Source: a marine gamma proteobacterium HTCC2143
GTDB lineage: Bacteria; Pseudomonadota; Gammaproteobacteria; Pseudomonadales; Dasaniaceae
Assembly: GCA_000169075.1 (NCBI GenBank)
Contig: AAVT01000003.1
Span: 248,001 to 312,000, forward strand
Reading direction: 5' to 3'
Length of the DNA: 64,000 nucleotides
Shown here: one piece after another, positions 46,427 to 56,613 of the stretch
How positions within the stretch are numbered: position 1 is the stretch's first letter
Layout: each line of letters starts with the position of its first letter
Made by a program: the position numbers and the translations under genes
Notes under the pieces: generated by a model
Told to the model about the DNA's origin: nothing
Databases searched by the model: none
The model's input: the letters and a program-made list of their open reading frames with translations, nothing else

Positions 46427-49075
46427 CTAGCAATGCATTGGACTGGTCTTGTCGCCGGTGATACCAAATTTTTTCGCTGCGGCGGTAGCAATAGAGACAT
46501 CGATACTTCCCTCGTCTACCAGTGACTTCAATGCTGCAAGAACGATAAAATAACGATCAACTTCAAAGTGATAACGTAATTTAGCACGTGTATCTGACCG
46601 ACCAAATCCATCCGTGCCAAGCACCCGGTATTGACGCCGGATAAACGGGGCAATTTGCTCTCCGTAGGACTTTATATAATCCGTAGCGCAGATAACCGGC
46701 CCCATATGCTGCTCTAATTGCCTAGCCACGAAAGCCGTTTTAGCTGGTTGTTCAGGGTTGATCAAATTCCATCGCTCACATTCAAGACCTTCACGACGCA
46801 ACTGATTGATACTCGTCATGCTCCAAACATCTGCATTGATAGAATAGTTATCGCGCAGTAGCTTAGCGGCTTCTCGTACTTCTCTCAAAATGGCGCCACT
46901 ACCCATTAATTGCACAGTATGCGGCATGTCACCGGCGGACCGCTCCAGCAAATACATGCCCTGAATAATACCTTCCTCACAATCCGCAGGCATATCAGGA
47001 TGGACATAATTTTCATTCTCAATAGTAATGTAATAAAAGCAGTTTTCTTTCTCTGTATACATCCGCTTTAGACCATTTTGAATAATAACCGTCAGCTCAT
47101 AAGCGTAAGTGGGGTCATAGGCAACACAATTTGGAATCATATTCGCCATCAGTAAACTATGGCCATCCTGGTGCTGAAGCCCTTCACCATTCAGTGTTGT
47201 CCGCCCTGCGGTTGCACCCATCAGAAAACCCCGTGCCTGACTATCACCCGCAGCCCAAGCAAGATCCATGATGCGCTGAAAACCAAACATTGAGTAAAAA
47301 ATATAAAACGGTATCATCGGAAATCGATGGTTGCTGTAGGATGTCGCGGCTGCCAGCCACGCGGAAAAGGCGCCGGCCTCGTTGATTCCCTCCTCCAGAA
47401 TTTGACCTTTTTTATCCTCCTTGTAATACATGATTTGATCAGCATCATGCGGCGTATAGCGTTGTCCCTGTGATGAATAGATACCCAGTTGTCGAAACAT
47501 CCCTTCCATGCCAAATGTACGCGCTTCATCAGGTACGATTGGGACAACACGATGACCTATTGTTTTATCTTTAGTTAATGTCGATAGCGTTCTAACGAAA
47601 GACATTGTGGTGGATATTTTCCGTTTGCCGCTACTTTTTAACTGACTTTTCAGATCCTCTAGCGATGGTACGGTCAGCGCATCAAAGTCAGAGTTGCGCG
47701 AAGGTATATTTCCCCCCAGCTCCTCCCTGCGAGTCCGCATATAAACTAACTCGGGGCTATCCTGTGCCGGTCTATAATAAGGTACATCCTTCAACTCATC
47801 ATCACTGACTGGAATCGCGAAACGATCCCTGAATGTCTTGAGGCTTTCAATGTCCAATTTCTTTAACGAGTGAGTTTCGTTTTGCGCTTCACCCGAAGCA
47901 CCCATGCCATAACCTTTTACCGTCATAGCCAATACCACCGTCGGCTTATCAGTCTGTTCAACGGCTTCGGCATAGGCAGCATAAACTTTGTAAGGGTCAT
48001 GACCACCGCGGTTCAGATACATGATATCGTCATCCGATAAATCTTTAACTAATTCGAGCAACTCCGGATACTTGCCAAAAAAGTGTTCACGCGTATACGC
48101 CCCACCATTTGCCTTGTAGTTCTGTAGCTCTCCATCGAAGACTTCATTCATCCGTTTTTTCAGTAACCCTGTTTGATCTTTCTCTAAGAGGATATCCCAG
48201 TGACGTCCCCAAATAACCTTAATAACATTCCAACCAGCCCCTCGAAATACCCCCTCAAGTTCCTGAATAATCTTTCCGTTCCCTCTAACAGGACCATCTA
48301 ATCGCTGTAAATTACAGTTGACGACGAATATCAAATTGTTGAGCCGCTCTCTGCCCGCCAGCGCAATAGCTCCGAGCGATTCTGGCTCATCACACTCTCC
48401 ATCTCCCAGAAATGCCCATACTTTTCGGCCACTGTGGTCAACGAGCTCTCGACTCTGCTGATATTTCATGACGTGAGCCTGATAAATAGCCTGAATAGGC
48501 CCCAAGCCCATAGAGACCGTGGGAAACTGCCAGTAGTCAGGCATCAACCAAGGGTGCGGGTAGGAAGACAAACCATTGCCGCCGACTTCGCGACGAAAGT
48601 TGTCCAATTGTTCTTCGGTGATTCGTCCTTCTAGATAGGAACGAGCATACATTCCTGGCGCACTGTGACCCTGATAGTAAATCAGGTCTCCTGGTGAGTC
48701 GTCATTGCCATGAAAAAAGTAATTAAACCCGATATCGTACAGCGTGGCTGCTGACGAAAAAGAGGATATATGGCCGCCTAAACCGTCATCGTTGTCATTT
48801 GCCCTCATCACCATTGCCAAAGCGTTCCAACGTATCAACGATCTAATTCGGCGCTCCATGAACAAGTCGCCATGCATGCGACGCTCGTCGGTCGGTTTAA
48901 TCGTATTACGAAAAGGCGTTGTAATGGCAGCGGGAACCTGGCTGCCCGACTGAGCCATGCGCTCCGCCATCGTCTTCAGAAGAAACGTAGCCCTGTCCGG
49001 CCCATCTGCTTGACCAAGAACATCACTTAAAGCTTCCAGCCATTCGGCCGTCTCCGTTGGATCAATATCCTGCAT
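46427..49075 (-). CDS. aceE: Pyruvate dehydrogenase E1 component (homodimeric)
   Basis: 882 aa, close to E. coli AceE (887). Thiamine-diphosphate enzyme that decarboxylates pyruvate. The ThDP motif starts GDGECDEPESLGAI and ends near NLIFVVNCNLQRLDGPVRGN. Other family regions are SYPHPWLMPDYWQFPTVSMG, GRTTLNGEGLQHQDGHSLL and the C-terminal LGTDGFGRSDTRAKLRYHFE. The first gene of the aceE-aceF operon. Confidence 0.97.
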   Translation of the reverse strand: MQDIDPTETAEWLEALSDVLGQADGPDRATFLLKTMAERMAQSGSQVPAAITTPFRNTIKPTDERRMHGDLFMERRIRSLIRWNALAMVMRANDNDDGLGGHISSFSSAATLYDIGFNYFFHGNDDSPGDLIYYQGHSAPGMYARSYLEGRITEEQLDNFRREVGGNGLSSYPHPWLMPDYWQFPTVSMGLGPIQAIYQAHVMKYQQSRELVDHSGRKVWAFLGDGECDEPESLGAIALAGRERLNNLIFVVNCNLQRLDGPVRGNGKIIQELEGVFRGAGWNVIKVIWGRHWDILLEKDQTGLLKKRMNEVFDGELQNYKANGGAYTREHFFGKYPELLELVKDLSDDDIMYLNRGGHDPYKVYAAYAEAVEQTDKPTVVLAMTVKGYGMGASGEAQNETHSLKKLDIESLKTFRDRFAIPVSDDELKDVPYYRPAQDSPELVYMRTRREELGGNIPSRNSDFDALTVPSLEDLKSQLKSSGKRKISTTMSFVRTLSTLTKDKTIGHRVVPIVPDEARTFGMEGMFRQLGIYSSQGQRYTPHDADQIMYYKEDKKGQILEEGINEAGAFSAWLAAATSYSNHRFPMIPFYIFYSMFGFQRIMDLAWAAGDSQARGFLMGATAGRTTLNGEGLQHQDGHSLLMANMIPNCVAYDPTYAYELTVIIQNGLKRMYTEKENCFYYITIENENYVHPDMPADCEEGIIQGMYLLERSAGDMPHTVQLMGSGAILREVREAAKLLRDNYSINADVWSMTSINQLRREGLECERWNLINPEQPAKTAFVARQLEQHMGPVICATDYIKSYGEQIAPFIRRQYRVLGTDGFGRSDTRAKLRYHFEVDRYFIVLAALKSLVDEGSIDVSIATAAAKKFGITGDKTSPMHC

Positions 49076-49393
49076 AGTTATACCCTGACTAGTTTTTGCA
49101 ATGCTGTAAGACTAAAAAGCCGCCCCACTAGCGAGCCACACAGGCTGGCTCTGCACATAAGTATAGATCGAATAACGCAAGGGCTGAAAATAGCTTTGGA
49201 TATACTACTGCAGATCTAATTCTAGCGAAGCCAATTGACTCAATATCAAGACCATGGGGCTTAATTCGTAAAAATTTTACAGGTTTTAGAATAAATTTCA
49301 ATGGTCTATCGATTAAGAACTAAAATAACTAACAGTTTTTTTTCAAGCTACTGTTAAATATGACTATTTAGTTTTTCAAAATTTGTAGTAAAA
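49076..49393. other. AT-rich region upstream of aceE
   Basis: 318 bp without a credible gene. It contains the aceE promoter side and the 3' side of the membrane-anchored receiver gene, both minus strand. A small imperfect hairpin (GTAGT/ACTAC, 49385-49397) lies at the receiver gene's stop. I see no recognised operator. Confidence 0.4.
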
Positions 49394-50548
49394 CTACAGA
49401 ACCGGGATCAATCGGAAATTCACACGGTTGTTTCCCAGCGCGACTGCATTCCAATCACCCGTAGTAACACCCCCTGCGTCGACAGGATAATCGTACAAAG
49501 GATACCTTGAACCGTGAGGCATCAATTCTACGCGGATGCCGATATCACGAAGCTGGAGACCTTGGATATAACGAGTAAACGCAGGGCTCTGCGCGATCGA
49601 CGCTCTCATTGCTGCTGAGCTGGATGTACCAATGACATCACAGGTCGCCATAGAAAGCTCGGGCTGCGGCAGCATCAACATCGCACTACCGTCTTGCAGT
49701 GGCAGCTGCGATAAGCAAAATTCGCCGACATGGCCCTCTACTCGAATAATACCCCGAAAACCCGATCGCTCGAGGCGTGTTATCAGCGCGCTTAACAACT
49801 GCAGGCGATCGTCGGCCATGGGCTGATCACCATAATCATAGGATGCTTGCTGATTAATAGACCATTCAAGGCCTCGATAGAGCTCAAGCTGCGACTGTTG
49901 CAACGAATTGACCTTATTGGTACTTGCCCAGTAGAGATTAAGTAGCCACAGAATAGGCAACAGCCATATCACTGCTACCACCCACTGCCGAGATGACCCA
50001 AAAAATGACTCCTCTTCTTCACGCGGCCGGATGACGACTTGCGGCTCGGGACCGACATTAAGATTTTGTTCGGTATCATTCTCTTCATCGACTACAACCA
50101 CCGCCATTTCCATAGTTGTCTTGGCCGCAATTTTTGCCACGGCCTGCTTTCTAACCCGCGCAAGAACCTCGACCAGCTCCTCATCGCTGGCAGGCTTGGA
50201 CAGAATATCTGCGGCCCCTAAGGCCCGGGCCTGACCGACATAGATATCGCCTTTTTTGGTCGTATGCATAACAATCGGGATGGCAGAAACCGAAGGGTCT
50301 GACTTTATCGCTTTGACCGCCGCGAAACCGTCCATGCCAGGCATCATATGATCCATAAAAATGACATCGGGGTGGCTAGCCTGCAGATACTCTAAAGCCT
50401 GCTCAGCAGATTCTACAGTAGCAACCGAGATATGCAGCTTATCGAGCATCTTCCGCAACATCATCTGTGCAGTTTTTGAATCATCTACAATTAAAGCGAG
50501 GCGCACCGCAATTTCATCCCTAGTAGCAACCAAAACATTATCAAGCAT
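49394..50548 (-). CDS. Membrane-anchored response regulator with extracytoplasmic C-terminal domain
   Basis: 384 aa. Residues about 16-135 form a complete receiver (D22/D23, phospho-acceptor D66 in VIFMDHMMPGMDG, Lys in ILSKPASDEEL). An acidic linker follows (VVVDEENDTEQNLN), then a single membrane helix (about 190-208, VVAVIWLLPILWLLNLYWAS). The C-terminal domain of about 175 residues includes LERSGFRGIIRVEGHVGEFC and DIGIRVELMPHGSRYPLYDY; this part faces the periplasm if the receiver is cytoplasmic. I do not recognise the C-terminal domain. The ATG abuts an AAGGAG sequence, so translation may start a little later (GTG 50506). No histidine kinase is adjacent. Confidence 0.75.
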   Translation of the reverse strand: MLDNVLVATRDEIAVRLALIVDDSKTAQMMLRKMLDKLHISVATVESAEQALEYLQASHPDVIFMDHMMPGMDGFAAVKAIKSDPSVSAIPIVMHTTKKGDIYVGQARALGAADILSKPASDEELVEVLARVRKQAVAKIAAKTTMEMAVVVVDEENDTEQNLNVGPEPQVVIRPREEEESFFGSSRQWVVAVIWLLPILWLLNLYWASTNKVNSLQQSQLELYRGLEWSINQQASYDYGDQPMADDRLQLLSALITRLERSGFRGIIRVEGHVGEFCLSQLPLQDGSAMLMLPQPELSMATCDVIGTSSSAAMRASIAQSPAFTRYIQGLQLRDIGIRVELMPHGSRYPLYDYPVDAGGVTTGDWNAVALGNNRVNFRLIPVL

Positions 50549-50687
50549 CTCCTTATGCAGACCGCCAGCAACTAAGGACGACCGAAAGACCGCTTATAAC
50601 TTTCTAATATTTTGACAAAAAACAGTATTCATTAACGTCTAGGATAGACGGGTTTACCGAAATTTCACAGTTGAATTCATCCCTCAT

Positions 50688-53558
50688 TCAACGAGGGAAT
50701 TGATAAAATGGCAAGGATGCTTTAAATCCCTCGATATTCTCAATATTTTGGCCTTGTACACCGAGCTGCTGATTGAAATCTCCAACGGTATACGCCGTCA
50801 AACGCCGCTGGTTTTGAATCACATCAGAGACGAAATAGCTTCGCCATTGCTCCAGGGTCAGGCTTTCAAGCGCATTGATCAGCCCACCCCTAAAATCAAA
50901 CTGATAATACCCCTGCACTATATCCTGCCAGTACCTGGCCCCTTGCTCATTCTGATTCTGTGGCGACTCGCGTAAACGCGTCAAAATTGCAGCTTTTTGG
51001 CTGCGAAATTTTTTATTGTCCATTTCAGCCAACTGATCAAATTGTTGCAGCAGAAACCCTGATATTTCCCGCTGCAATACCTCAGGAGCAGCAACCGGTG
51101 ACTGGATAAGGAAAAACAATCCCGGTACATCTCGTACCGGATATGCCCCGGAGCTAACGATATAGCCCAACTGTTTTTCTGTCCGCAAGCTGTTATAAAA
51201 ATCAGACCGCAGCAGCTGCGCGGTAACAGCCATCGCAGCTCGGCGTAATGGCTCTGCACCAGCAGCCTGAATATATATAACCACGGACGCATCGCTATAA
51301 TCACTGTCCACTTCGCTGGAAAAAGGCTGCTCAGGTAACGCAGTTATCGCGATGGCAGGCTGCATCACCGGGCGATCGATGAGCGCGTTTGCAATTTTTT
51401 CACCGTATTGCACTGCCGTTTCTTGGGAATAATTTCCGTACACAAGGGTGTCGGCTTGCCCCGATGAAAGCAACATCTTGCGATATGATTTCAAGGCATC
51501 GATATCTATATCACTATAGGCTGTAAGCAATTGCGTATCAGTCCACCTGTTTTTATAGAGTAGATCTGTTATCCGACTCATTAGTAATTGCGTCGGTCTC
51601 GATGCCCGTGAATTTGTTAAACGCCTGACCTGTTCCCGCTTGATATTTTCAAAACGCTGCTGATCAAAATCCAGCGATCGGATGGATACCAATATTTTGT
51701 CCAGCAACATGCCTTGCTTTTCAGTAAACCCTCCTACCTTGATCGAAAACCCATTGAGATGCGGGCTCAAAGAATACTGTAACCCCGCCAGCCGAGCAGC
51801 GTATGAAAATTCATTTAACTCATCGACAGTAACGGCAATCAGTAATTTCAGCAGTGCGCTATGTTCCGGCGTATTGGTTGCCCCCGGCGACCTGAAATCA
51901 ACGAGTAAATTGCCTTTCGGCGATACAAATTTATCGATAGATTTAAACCAGAGATTGAGTCCCGCACTGCCAGTCAATAACTGAGGATCAGCATCGCGAT
52001 CGTCTGCTGCCAGTATGAAAAGATCATCTGCAACAAAAATATTTTCACGGGGGAGCTGTATTAATGCATTTAAACCTGCACTCCGCCACTGTTCTAGCAG
52101 ACTCAGTGGTGTTTTGCCCACACTGTACTCCGCCTTGTAAAAGTGAGTCTGTCGATCGACGTCTACAGAAGGGCCGGTGACAGTGAGCAAGGTGTTATCC
52201 GGGATCAAAAAACCAAGATAATGATCAACCAGCGATGCATCATAACCATCCATCATATAACCGCCGCGTAAAATATCTTGCTCATCGTAATAGTGCATAT
52301 CTGACGATAGCCGAGCAGCATAGGTCATCGAGGCTTCTTTTTCCTGAAACCGAAACTGCTGAGCCGCTATCTTTTTTTGTTCTTGGTACAGCCTCATTTG
52401 GTCAACTGAGGCGCGTATGCGATTTATTGTCTGAAACAACGCTACTGTTACCGCATCGACATTTTCCAAGCCCGCTTCCGTCAATAAAATCGACACATTA
52501 AATGTCGCACCCTTTTGATAACTGACACCCAGACCTGCGCCCAATCCTTCTGCCCAGCCCTGCCTTTTTAAGTATGACAGCAAGCTACCCTCGCCTTCAT
52601 GGCCGAGAATATTTCCCAGATAATAAACCGGCTTTTGTTGATAAAACTGAAGGGGATCATCGACAGGAAACGCTACAGATAAAGTCCTAACCGTTTTTTC
52701 CGGCTTTATTTTCACCATCAACGGTAAATCAACAGCACTCAGAATTGGTCGGGTAATCGGCTCAAGTCGACGATCACTGTTTCTAACCGATGAAAATTTA
52801 TCCCGAGCAAGCTGTTCCAATTCGGCCAACGACTCCGTACCAACCAGCACTAATCTCATCAATCCAGACGAATAATTTTTCTTATAAAACTCTAGTAACT
52901 GATCTCTCAGCGCCCCTTTTCCATCGGCCGATTTCCTGTCAACCAGTGTTTCCAGATTGCCAACACTCAGCTTTGCATAAGGGTGCGACTGATCGATAAT
53001 AGCCTTAAATACATCTGCCGACTTCCGCCCCTGATCTTTGATCTTTGACATATACTCGGAGTGCACCGCATTCTTTTCTCGCTCTACATATTGGTCAGTA
53101 AACAGTGGCGCAATAAAAAATTGGGCAAAACGATCAAGCGCCCCATCGAAATACTGGGGATCAATCTCGAAAAAATAATTAGTATGTTCAAATGACGTAT
53201 AGGCGTTGTGACGACCTCCTCGCGAACTAATAAACTGCTGATACTCACCTGCATCAGGGTATTTTTCTGTGCCGAGGAATAACATGTGCTCTAGGAAGTG
53301 CGCCAGCCCCTGATAGTCTGACGGATCCTGGCGACTGCCGATATTAATATCCAATGAGGCTGCCGACTTATCGGCATGGGGGTCAGAGACTAATAAAACC
53401 TTTAACTGATTAGGCAGTGTCAAAGACTGATAGCGACGCGAATCATTTTCACTTTGAACAAGGGCACTGTCATTCTTTCCACTGATTCCTGTCTGGCATC
53501 CAGCCAGCAAAGACAGAACAATCGCTGTCGTCAGAAACTGACGTATCTGCTGAACCAC
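50688..53558 (-). CDS. M16-family metallopeptidase lipoprotein (pitrilysin/insulinase-like)
   Basis: 956 aa, the size of protease III. A lipobox LLAG-C (Cys21) suggests membrane anchoring. The inverted zinc motif HxxEH is His87-Phe-Leu-Glu90-His91 (GLAHFLEHMLFLGTEKYP), with the distal Glu region YVEREKNAVHSEY downstream. The remaining three M16 lobes are recognisable (LLSYLKRQGWAEGLGAGLGV; LRTEKQLGYIVSSGAYPVRD). Likely degrades peptides in the periplasm. The GTG start directly follows the stop of the AI-2E family gene, so the two are co-transcribed. Confidence 0.92.
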   Translation of the reverse strand: MVQQIRQFLTTAIVLSLLAGCQTGISGKNDSALVQSENDSRRYQSLTLPNQLKVLLVSDPHADKSAASLDINIGSRQDPSDYQGLAHFLEHMLFLGTEKYPDAGEYQQFISSRGGRHNAYTSFEHTNYFFEIDPQYFDGALDRFAQFFIAPLFTDQYVEREKNAVHSEYMSKIKDQGRKSADVFKAIIDQSHPYAKLSVGNLETLVDRKSADGKGALRDQLLEFYKKNYSSGLMRLVLVGTESLAELEQLARDKFSSVRNSDRRLEPITRPILSAVDLPLMVKIKPEKTVRTLSVAFPVDDPLQFYQQKPVYYLGNILGHEGEGSLLSYLKRQGWAEGLGAGLGVSYQKGATFNVSILLTEAGLENVDAVTVALFQTINRIRASVDQMRLYQEQKKIAAQQFRFQEKEASMTYAARLSSDMHYYDEQDILRGGYMMDGYDASLVDHYLGFLIPDNTLLTVTGPSVDVDRQTHFYKAEYSVGKTPLSLLEQWRSAGLNALIQLPRENIFVADDLFILAADDRDADPQLLTGSAGLNLWFKSIDKFVSPKGNLLVDFRSPGATNTPEHSALLKLLIAVTVDELNEFSYAARLAGLQYSLSPHLNGFSIKVGGFTEKQGMLLDKILVSIRSLDFDQQRFENIKREQVRRLTNSRASRPTQLLMSRITDLLYKNRWTDTQLLTAYSDIDIDALKSYRKMLLSSGQADTLVYGNYSQETAVQYGEKIANALIDRPVMQPAIAITALPEQPFSSEVDSDYSDASVVIYIQAAGAEPLRRAAMAVTAQLLRSDFYNSLRTEKQLGYIVSSGAYPVRDVPGLFFLIQSPVAAPEVLQREISGFLLQQFDQLAEMDNKKFRSQKAAILTRLRESPQNQNEQGARYWQDIVQGYYQFDFRGGLINALESLTLEQWRSYFVSDVIQNQRRLTAYTVGDFNQQLGVQGQNIENIEGFKASLPFYQFPR

Positions 53559-54632
53559 TTACTGCTCAGCTAACATCGCATCATGCCTAGAGGAAGGCCA
53601 AGCATTGAGCACCGCTTTTATCAGTGTGGCGAGCGGAATCGCAAAAAATACGCCCCATAAACCCCAGAAACCGCCAAACACCAGCACGGCCAAAATAATA
53701 GCCGTTGGATGTAAATTAACCGCCTCTGAAAACAAAAGTGGCACCAGCACATTGCCATCAAGCCCCTGAATGACGGCATAGACACCTAACAGAGTCAGGA
53801 AATCGCTACCCCACCCCCATTGGAAATACGCAATTAAGGCAATAGGAACAGTAACTACAGCCGCACCGATATAGGGAATAACCACAGATAATCCGACCAA
53901 TAGCCCTAGCAATGCCGCATAGTTCAACCCCAGAATCACAAAGGCGATATAACTAATAACCCCAACAATAACAATTTCAATAGCTTTGCCGCGCACATAA
54001 TTGGCAACCTGCTCATCCATTTCATGCCAAATTTTGGTTAACATTGGCCTCTCATGCGGTAAGAATGATTTAAACCAGGCGACTATGAGCAAGTGGTCTT
54101 TGAGAAAGAAAAACACCAGAATAGGAACCAACACAAGATAGATAAGCAACCCTATCAAGTTGGGAATACTCGAGATAGAAAATGATACAACCACCTGACC
54201 GACCTGACCTAATTCTGCTTTAGCTAACAGTATCCAGTCCTGAATTTGAGTTTCAGAGATAAACGAAGGGTATTGTTCAGGTAAAACCAGCATCAACTGC
54301 TGCCACTTCGACAACATTCCCGGTAGCTCATTAAACAGATTTGTCATTTGGTTCCAGGCGAGCGGTAAAACCACTAGAAGTGCGACAAAAAATGTACCTA
54401 CAAAAATTGAAAACGCCACGCTAATCGCTAACCATCGAGGAACGCGTCTTTTCGTCAATTGCGTAATAACACCCTGCATCATGAAGGCCAGAATAATACT
54501 CGTTATTACTGGCCCCAGTACATTACCCATTGTCATCAAAACAACAAGAGCCGTTGCAATTAACAGAAGGAGAATAATACTTTCCTCCTCGATAAATATC
54601 TGGTCTAACCACTTCCGCAATACTTGAAACAT
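53559..54632 (-). CDS. AI-2E/PerM family membrane permease
   Basis: 357 aa with about eight membrane helices: IILLLLIATALVVLMTMGNV, IFVGTFFVALLVVLPLAW, LIGLLIYLVLVPILVFFFLK, then VISYIAFVILGLNYAALLGL, VIPYIGAAVVTVPIALIAYF and VLVFGGFWGLWGVFFAIPLA. Family members include the autoinducer-2 exporter TqsA and Na+/H+ antiporter-like proteins; the substrate here is unknown. It lies between tusA and the M16 peptidase gene, same strand. Confidence 0.9.
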   Translation of the reverse strand: MFQVLRKWLDQIFIEEESIILLLLIATALVVLMTMGNVLGPVITSIILAFMMQGVITQLTKRRVPRWLAISVAFSIFVGTFFVALLVVLPLAWNQMTNLFNELPGMLSKWQQLMLVLPEQYPSFISETQIQDWILLAKAELGQVGQVVVSFSISSIPNLIGLLIYLVLVPILVFFFLKDHLLIVAWFKSFLPHERPMLTKIWHEMDEQVANYVRGKAIEIVIVGVISYIAFVILGLNYAALLGLLVGLSVVIPYIGAAVVTVPIALIAYFQWGWGSDFLTLLGVYAVIQGLDGNVLVPLLFSEAVNLHPTAIILAVLVFGGFWGLWGVFFAIPLATLIKAVLNAWPSSRHDAMLAEQ

Positions 54633-54668
54633 AACTTCCCCGTTAATTTCGCTGACCGTGACGAAGTA

Positions 54669-54899
54669 CTACTTCTTTTGCAGCAAATACGTATAAATAC
54701 CGCCGACTTCGCTTCTATCAAGCAAAAGGTGACCGCTTTGCTCTGTAAATACTGAAAAATCGCGCCATGACCCCTGATCCGATGATGTCACCCGCACCCG
54801 ATCGCCGCTATCAACCCCATTTAACGCTTTTTTAGCCTTTAACAATGGCAAAGGGCACATCAATCCCGTTGTATCCACGTCAACTGTTATTGCACTCAT
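54669..54899 (-). CDS. TusA-family sulfurtransferase
   Basis: 76 aa. The family signature LMCPLPLLKAKKAL holds the sulfur-carrying Cys15. Short beta-alpha fold of the TusA/SirA type. TusA relays persulfide sulfur for tRNA thiolation and other pathways; several paralogues exist in gammaproteobacteria, so I do not assign a specific role. It is upstream of the permease and divergent from the bepA-like gene. Confidence 0.88.
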   Translation of the reverse strand: MSAITVDVDTTGLMCPLPLLKAKKALNGVDSGDRVRVTSSDQGSWRDFSVFTEQSGHLLLDRSEVGGIYTYLLQKK

Positions 54900-55112
54900 T
54901 AGCTACCGATCTATTCATTGTTGTTGGGTGATTTTTACAGACGCTAGTATAGCCGCATGAATGAACAGACCCAAGGTATTCCACTATTTTCCATATTTGA
55001 TGGAATTATTAGTATCATTAGAAATCTTAGGTCTATGCAAAGGCCAAAGGACGCAGCTCATGCCCACAACCGGTAGCCGCTTCACAGAGAAACAGGTAAC
55101 ATCGGCCCCTAT

Positions 55113-56570
55113 ATGAAAAACAAAATTTTTATAGCGTTATTGCTCGTTGCTGGCTGGCTACTTATTCCGGTAGCGTCCTTCTCTCAGCTCAACGACCAGA
55201 TCGAGTTGCCCGTACTGGGCGATTCAGCATCCGCTACGTTTTCACTAGGGCGGGAACATAAGCTAGGCCGGACATGGCTCCGAATGTTCCGTAACCAAGC
55301 GGAAACAGTATCTGACCCACTATTGCAAGATTATGTTGAACATCTGGTTTACGATCTCGCTACTTTTAGCGAATTAAAAGACCGACGTCTCGATATCGTC
55401 GTTGTTAACAATCGCTCGATTAACGCTTTTGCTGTTCCCGGCGGTGTTATCGGTGTTCACAACGGCCTTATACTGCAGGCTGAAACGGAAGCTCAGTTCG
55501 CCTCTGTTGTCGCTCACGAATTGGCACACCTCAGTCAACGGCATTTCGCCCGGGGGGTTGAGGCTCAGCAGCGCAGCACGATACCTAACCTCGCGGGACT
55601 ATTAGCAGGCATCATACTGGCTGCTACAGCTGGCGGTGAAAGCGGAATGGCGGCAATTGCTGCTACGCAAGCGGCCACCATGCAAAATCAACTTCGCTAT
55701 AGTCGACTTCATGAAACAGAAGCGGACAGAGGTGGAATGCAAACCATGGTAAAGGCCGACATGGATCCGACAGCCGCCGCCAGCATGTTCGAAATCATGC
55801 AGCGAACTGCCCGCTACGCAGGAAGCCGGCCTCCTGAATTCCTATTGAGCCACCCAGTCACCGAAAGCCGTATTAGCGACGCTCGCAGCCGCTCTCGCCA
55901 GTATCCTCGCAAGATGTACGCAGACAACCTCGACTACCAGTTAATGAGAGCGCGGGTCGAACTGAGTTTTATCGAAAACAGTAAAGATGCGGTCAAACGA
56001 TTTCGGGCAAAAACCCTGACCAATAGCAACTCGCCTGATGCTGATCAGTATGGGCTAGCGCTTGCCCTAACGGCCAATGGCCAATTTGATGAAGCCCAGC
56101 AGTTGCTCACGCTGCTAAGAAACCCTTCTCCCAATAAAATATGCTACATCACTGCCCAATCCGAACTCGATATCGCCCAGGGGAACAATAGCGGCGCCAT
56201 ATCACTACTAAATGATGCCTTATCAATTGGCCCCGGTAATCATCCTCTGACGATGGCAATGGTAGAAGCCCTGTTGGCCGCCAATCAGCCTCACAGGGCC
56301 GAACAGCTATTGCAAGAGCACGTCAAACGCAAACCCAACGATCCGTCGGTGTGGTATCTGTTGGCCGAAACACACGGCCTCGCTGGAAATATTATTGGTG
56401 TACACAAAGCTAGAGCAGAGTATTTTCTGTTGATCGGCGTATTAGACATAGCGTCTAGACAGCTCAGTTATGCACTGCCTCTGGTAAGAAATGATCATTT
56501 AGAAACGATACGCATTCAGGAGCGAATTGCCCAGATAAACCGTATGAAGGTTGAGATGGCGAACCTTTGA
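55113..56570 (+). CDS. BepA-like M48 metalloprotease with TPR domain
   Basis: 485 aa. Signal peptide (IFIALLLVAGWLLIPVASFS), then the M48 catalytic domain with HExxH His135-Glu-Leu-Ala-His139 and the third zinc ligand Glu in HETEADRGGMQTM. The C-terminal half is TPR-like (FDEAQQLLTLLRNPS; PHRAEQLLQEHVKRKPNDPS). BepA/YfgC is a periplasmic protease-chaperone for outer-membrane proteins such as LptD and is in the sigma-E regulon of E. coli. Neighbouring tusA-perM and bepA are grouped in other gammaproteobacteria too. Confidence 0.92.
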   Translation: MKNKIFIALLLVAGWLLIPVASFSQLNDQIELPVLGDSASATFSLGREHKLGRTWLRMFRNQAETVSDPLLQDYVEHLVYDLATFSELKDRRLDIVVVNNRSINAFAVPGGVIGVHNGLILQAETEAQFASVVAHELAHLSQRHFARGVEAQQRSTIPNLAGLLAGIILAATAGGESGMAAIAATQAATMQNQLRYSRLHETEADRGGMQTMVKADMDPTAAASMFEIMQRTARYAGSRPPEFLLSHPVTESRISDARSRSRQYPRKMYADNLDYQLMRARVELSFIENSKDAVKRFRAKTLTNSNSPDADQYGLALALTANGQFDEAQQLLTLLRNPSPNKICYITAQSELDIAQGNNSGAISLLNDALSIGPGNHPLTMAMVEALLAANQPHRAEQLLQEHVKRKPNDPSVWYLLAETHGLAGNIIGVHKARAEYFLLIGVLDIASRQLSYALPLVRNDHLETIRIQERIAQINRMKVEMANL

Positions 56571-56613
56571 GCTACCGCCAGGAAACGACAGTATAACGAT
56601 TCAGTGATCGCCG

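Noticed and set aside
55000..55112. Possible sigma-E promoter upstream of the bepA-like gene (GGAATT...TCTTA)
   Set aside because: Both boxes deviate from consensus, so I do not call it despite BepA being a sigma-E target in E. coli.
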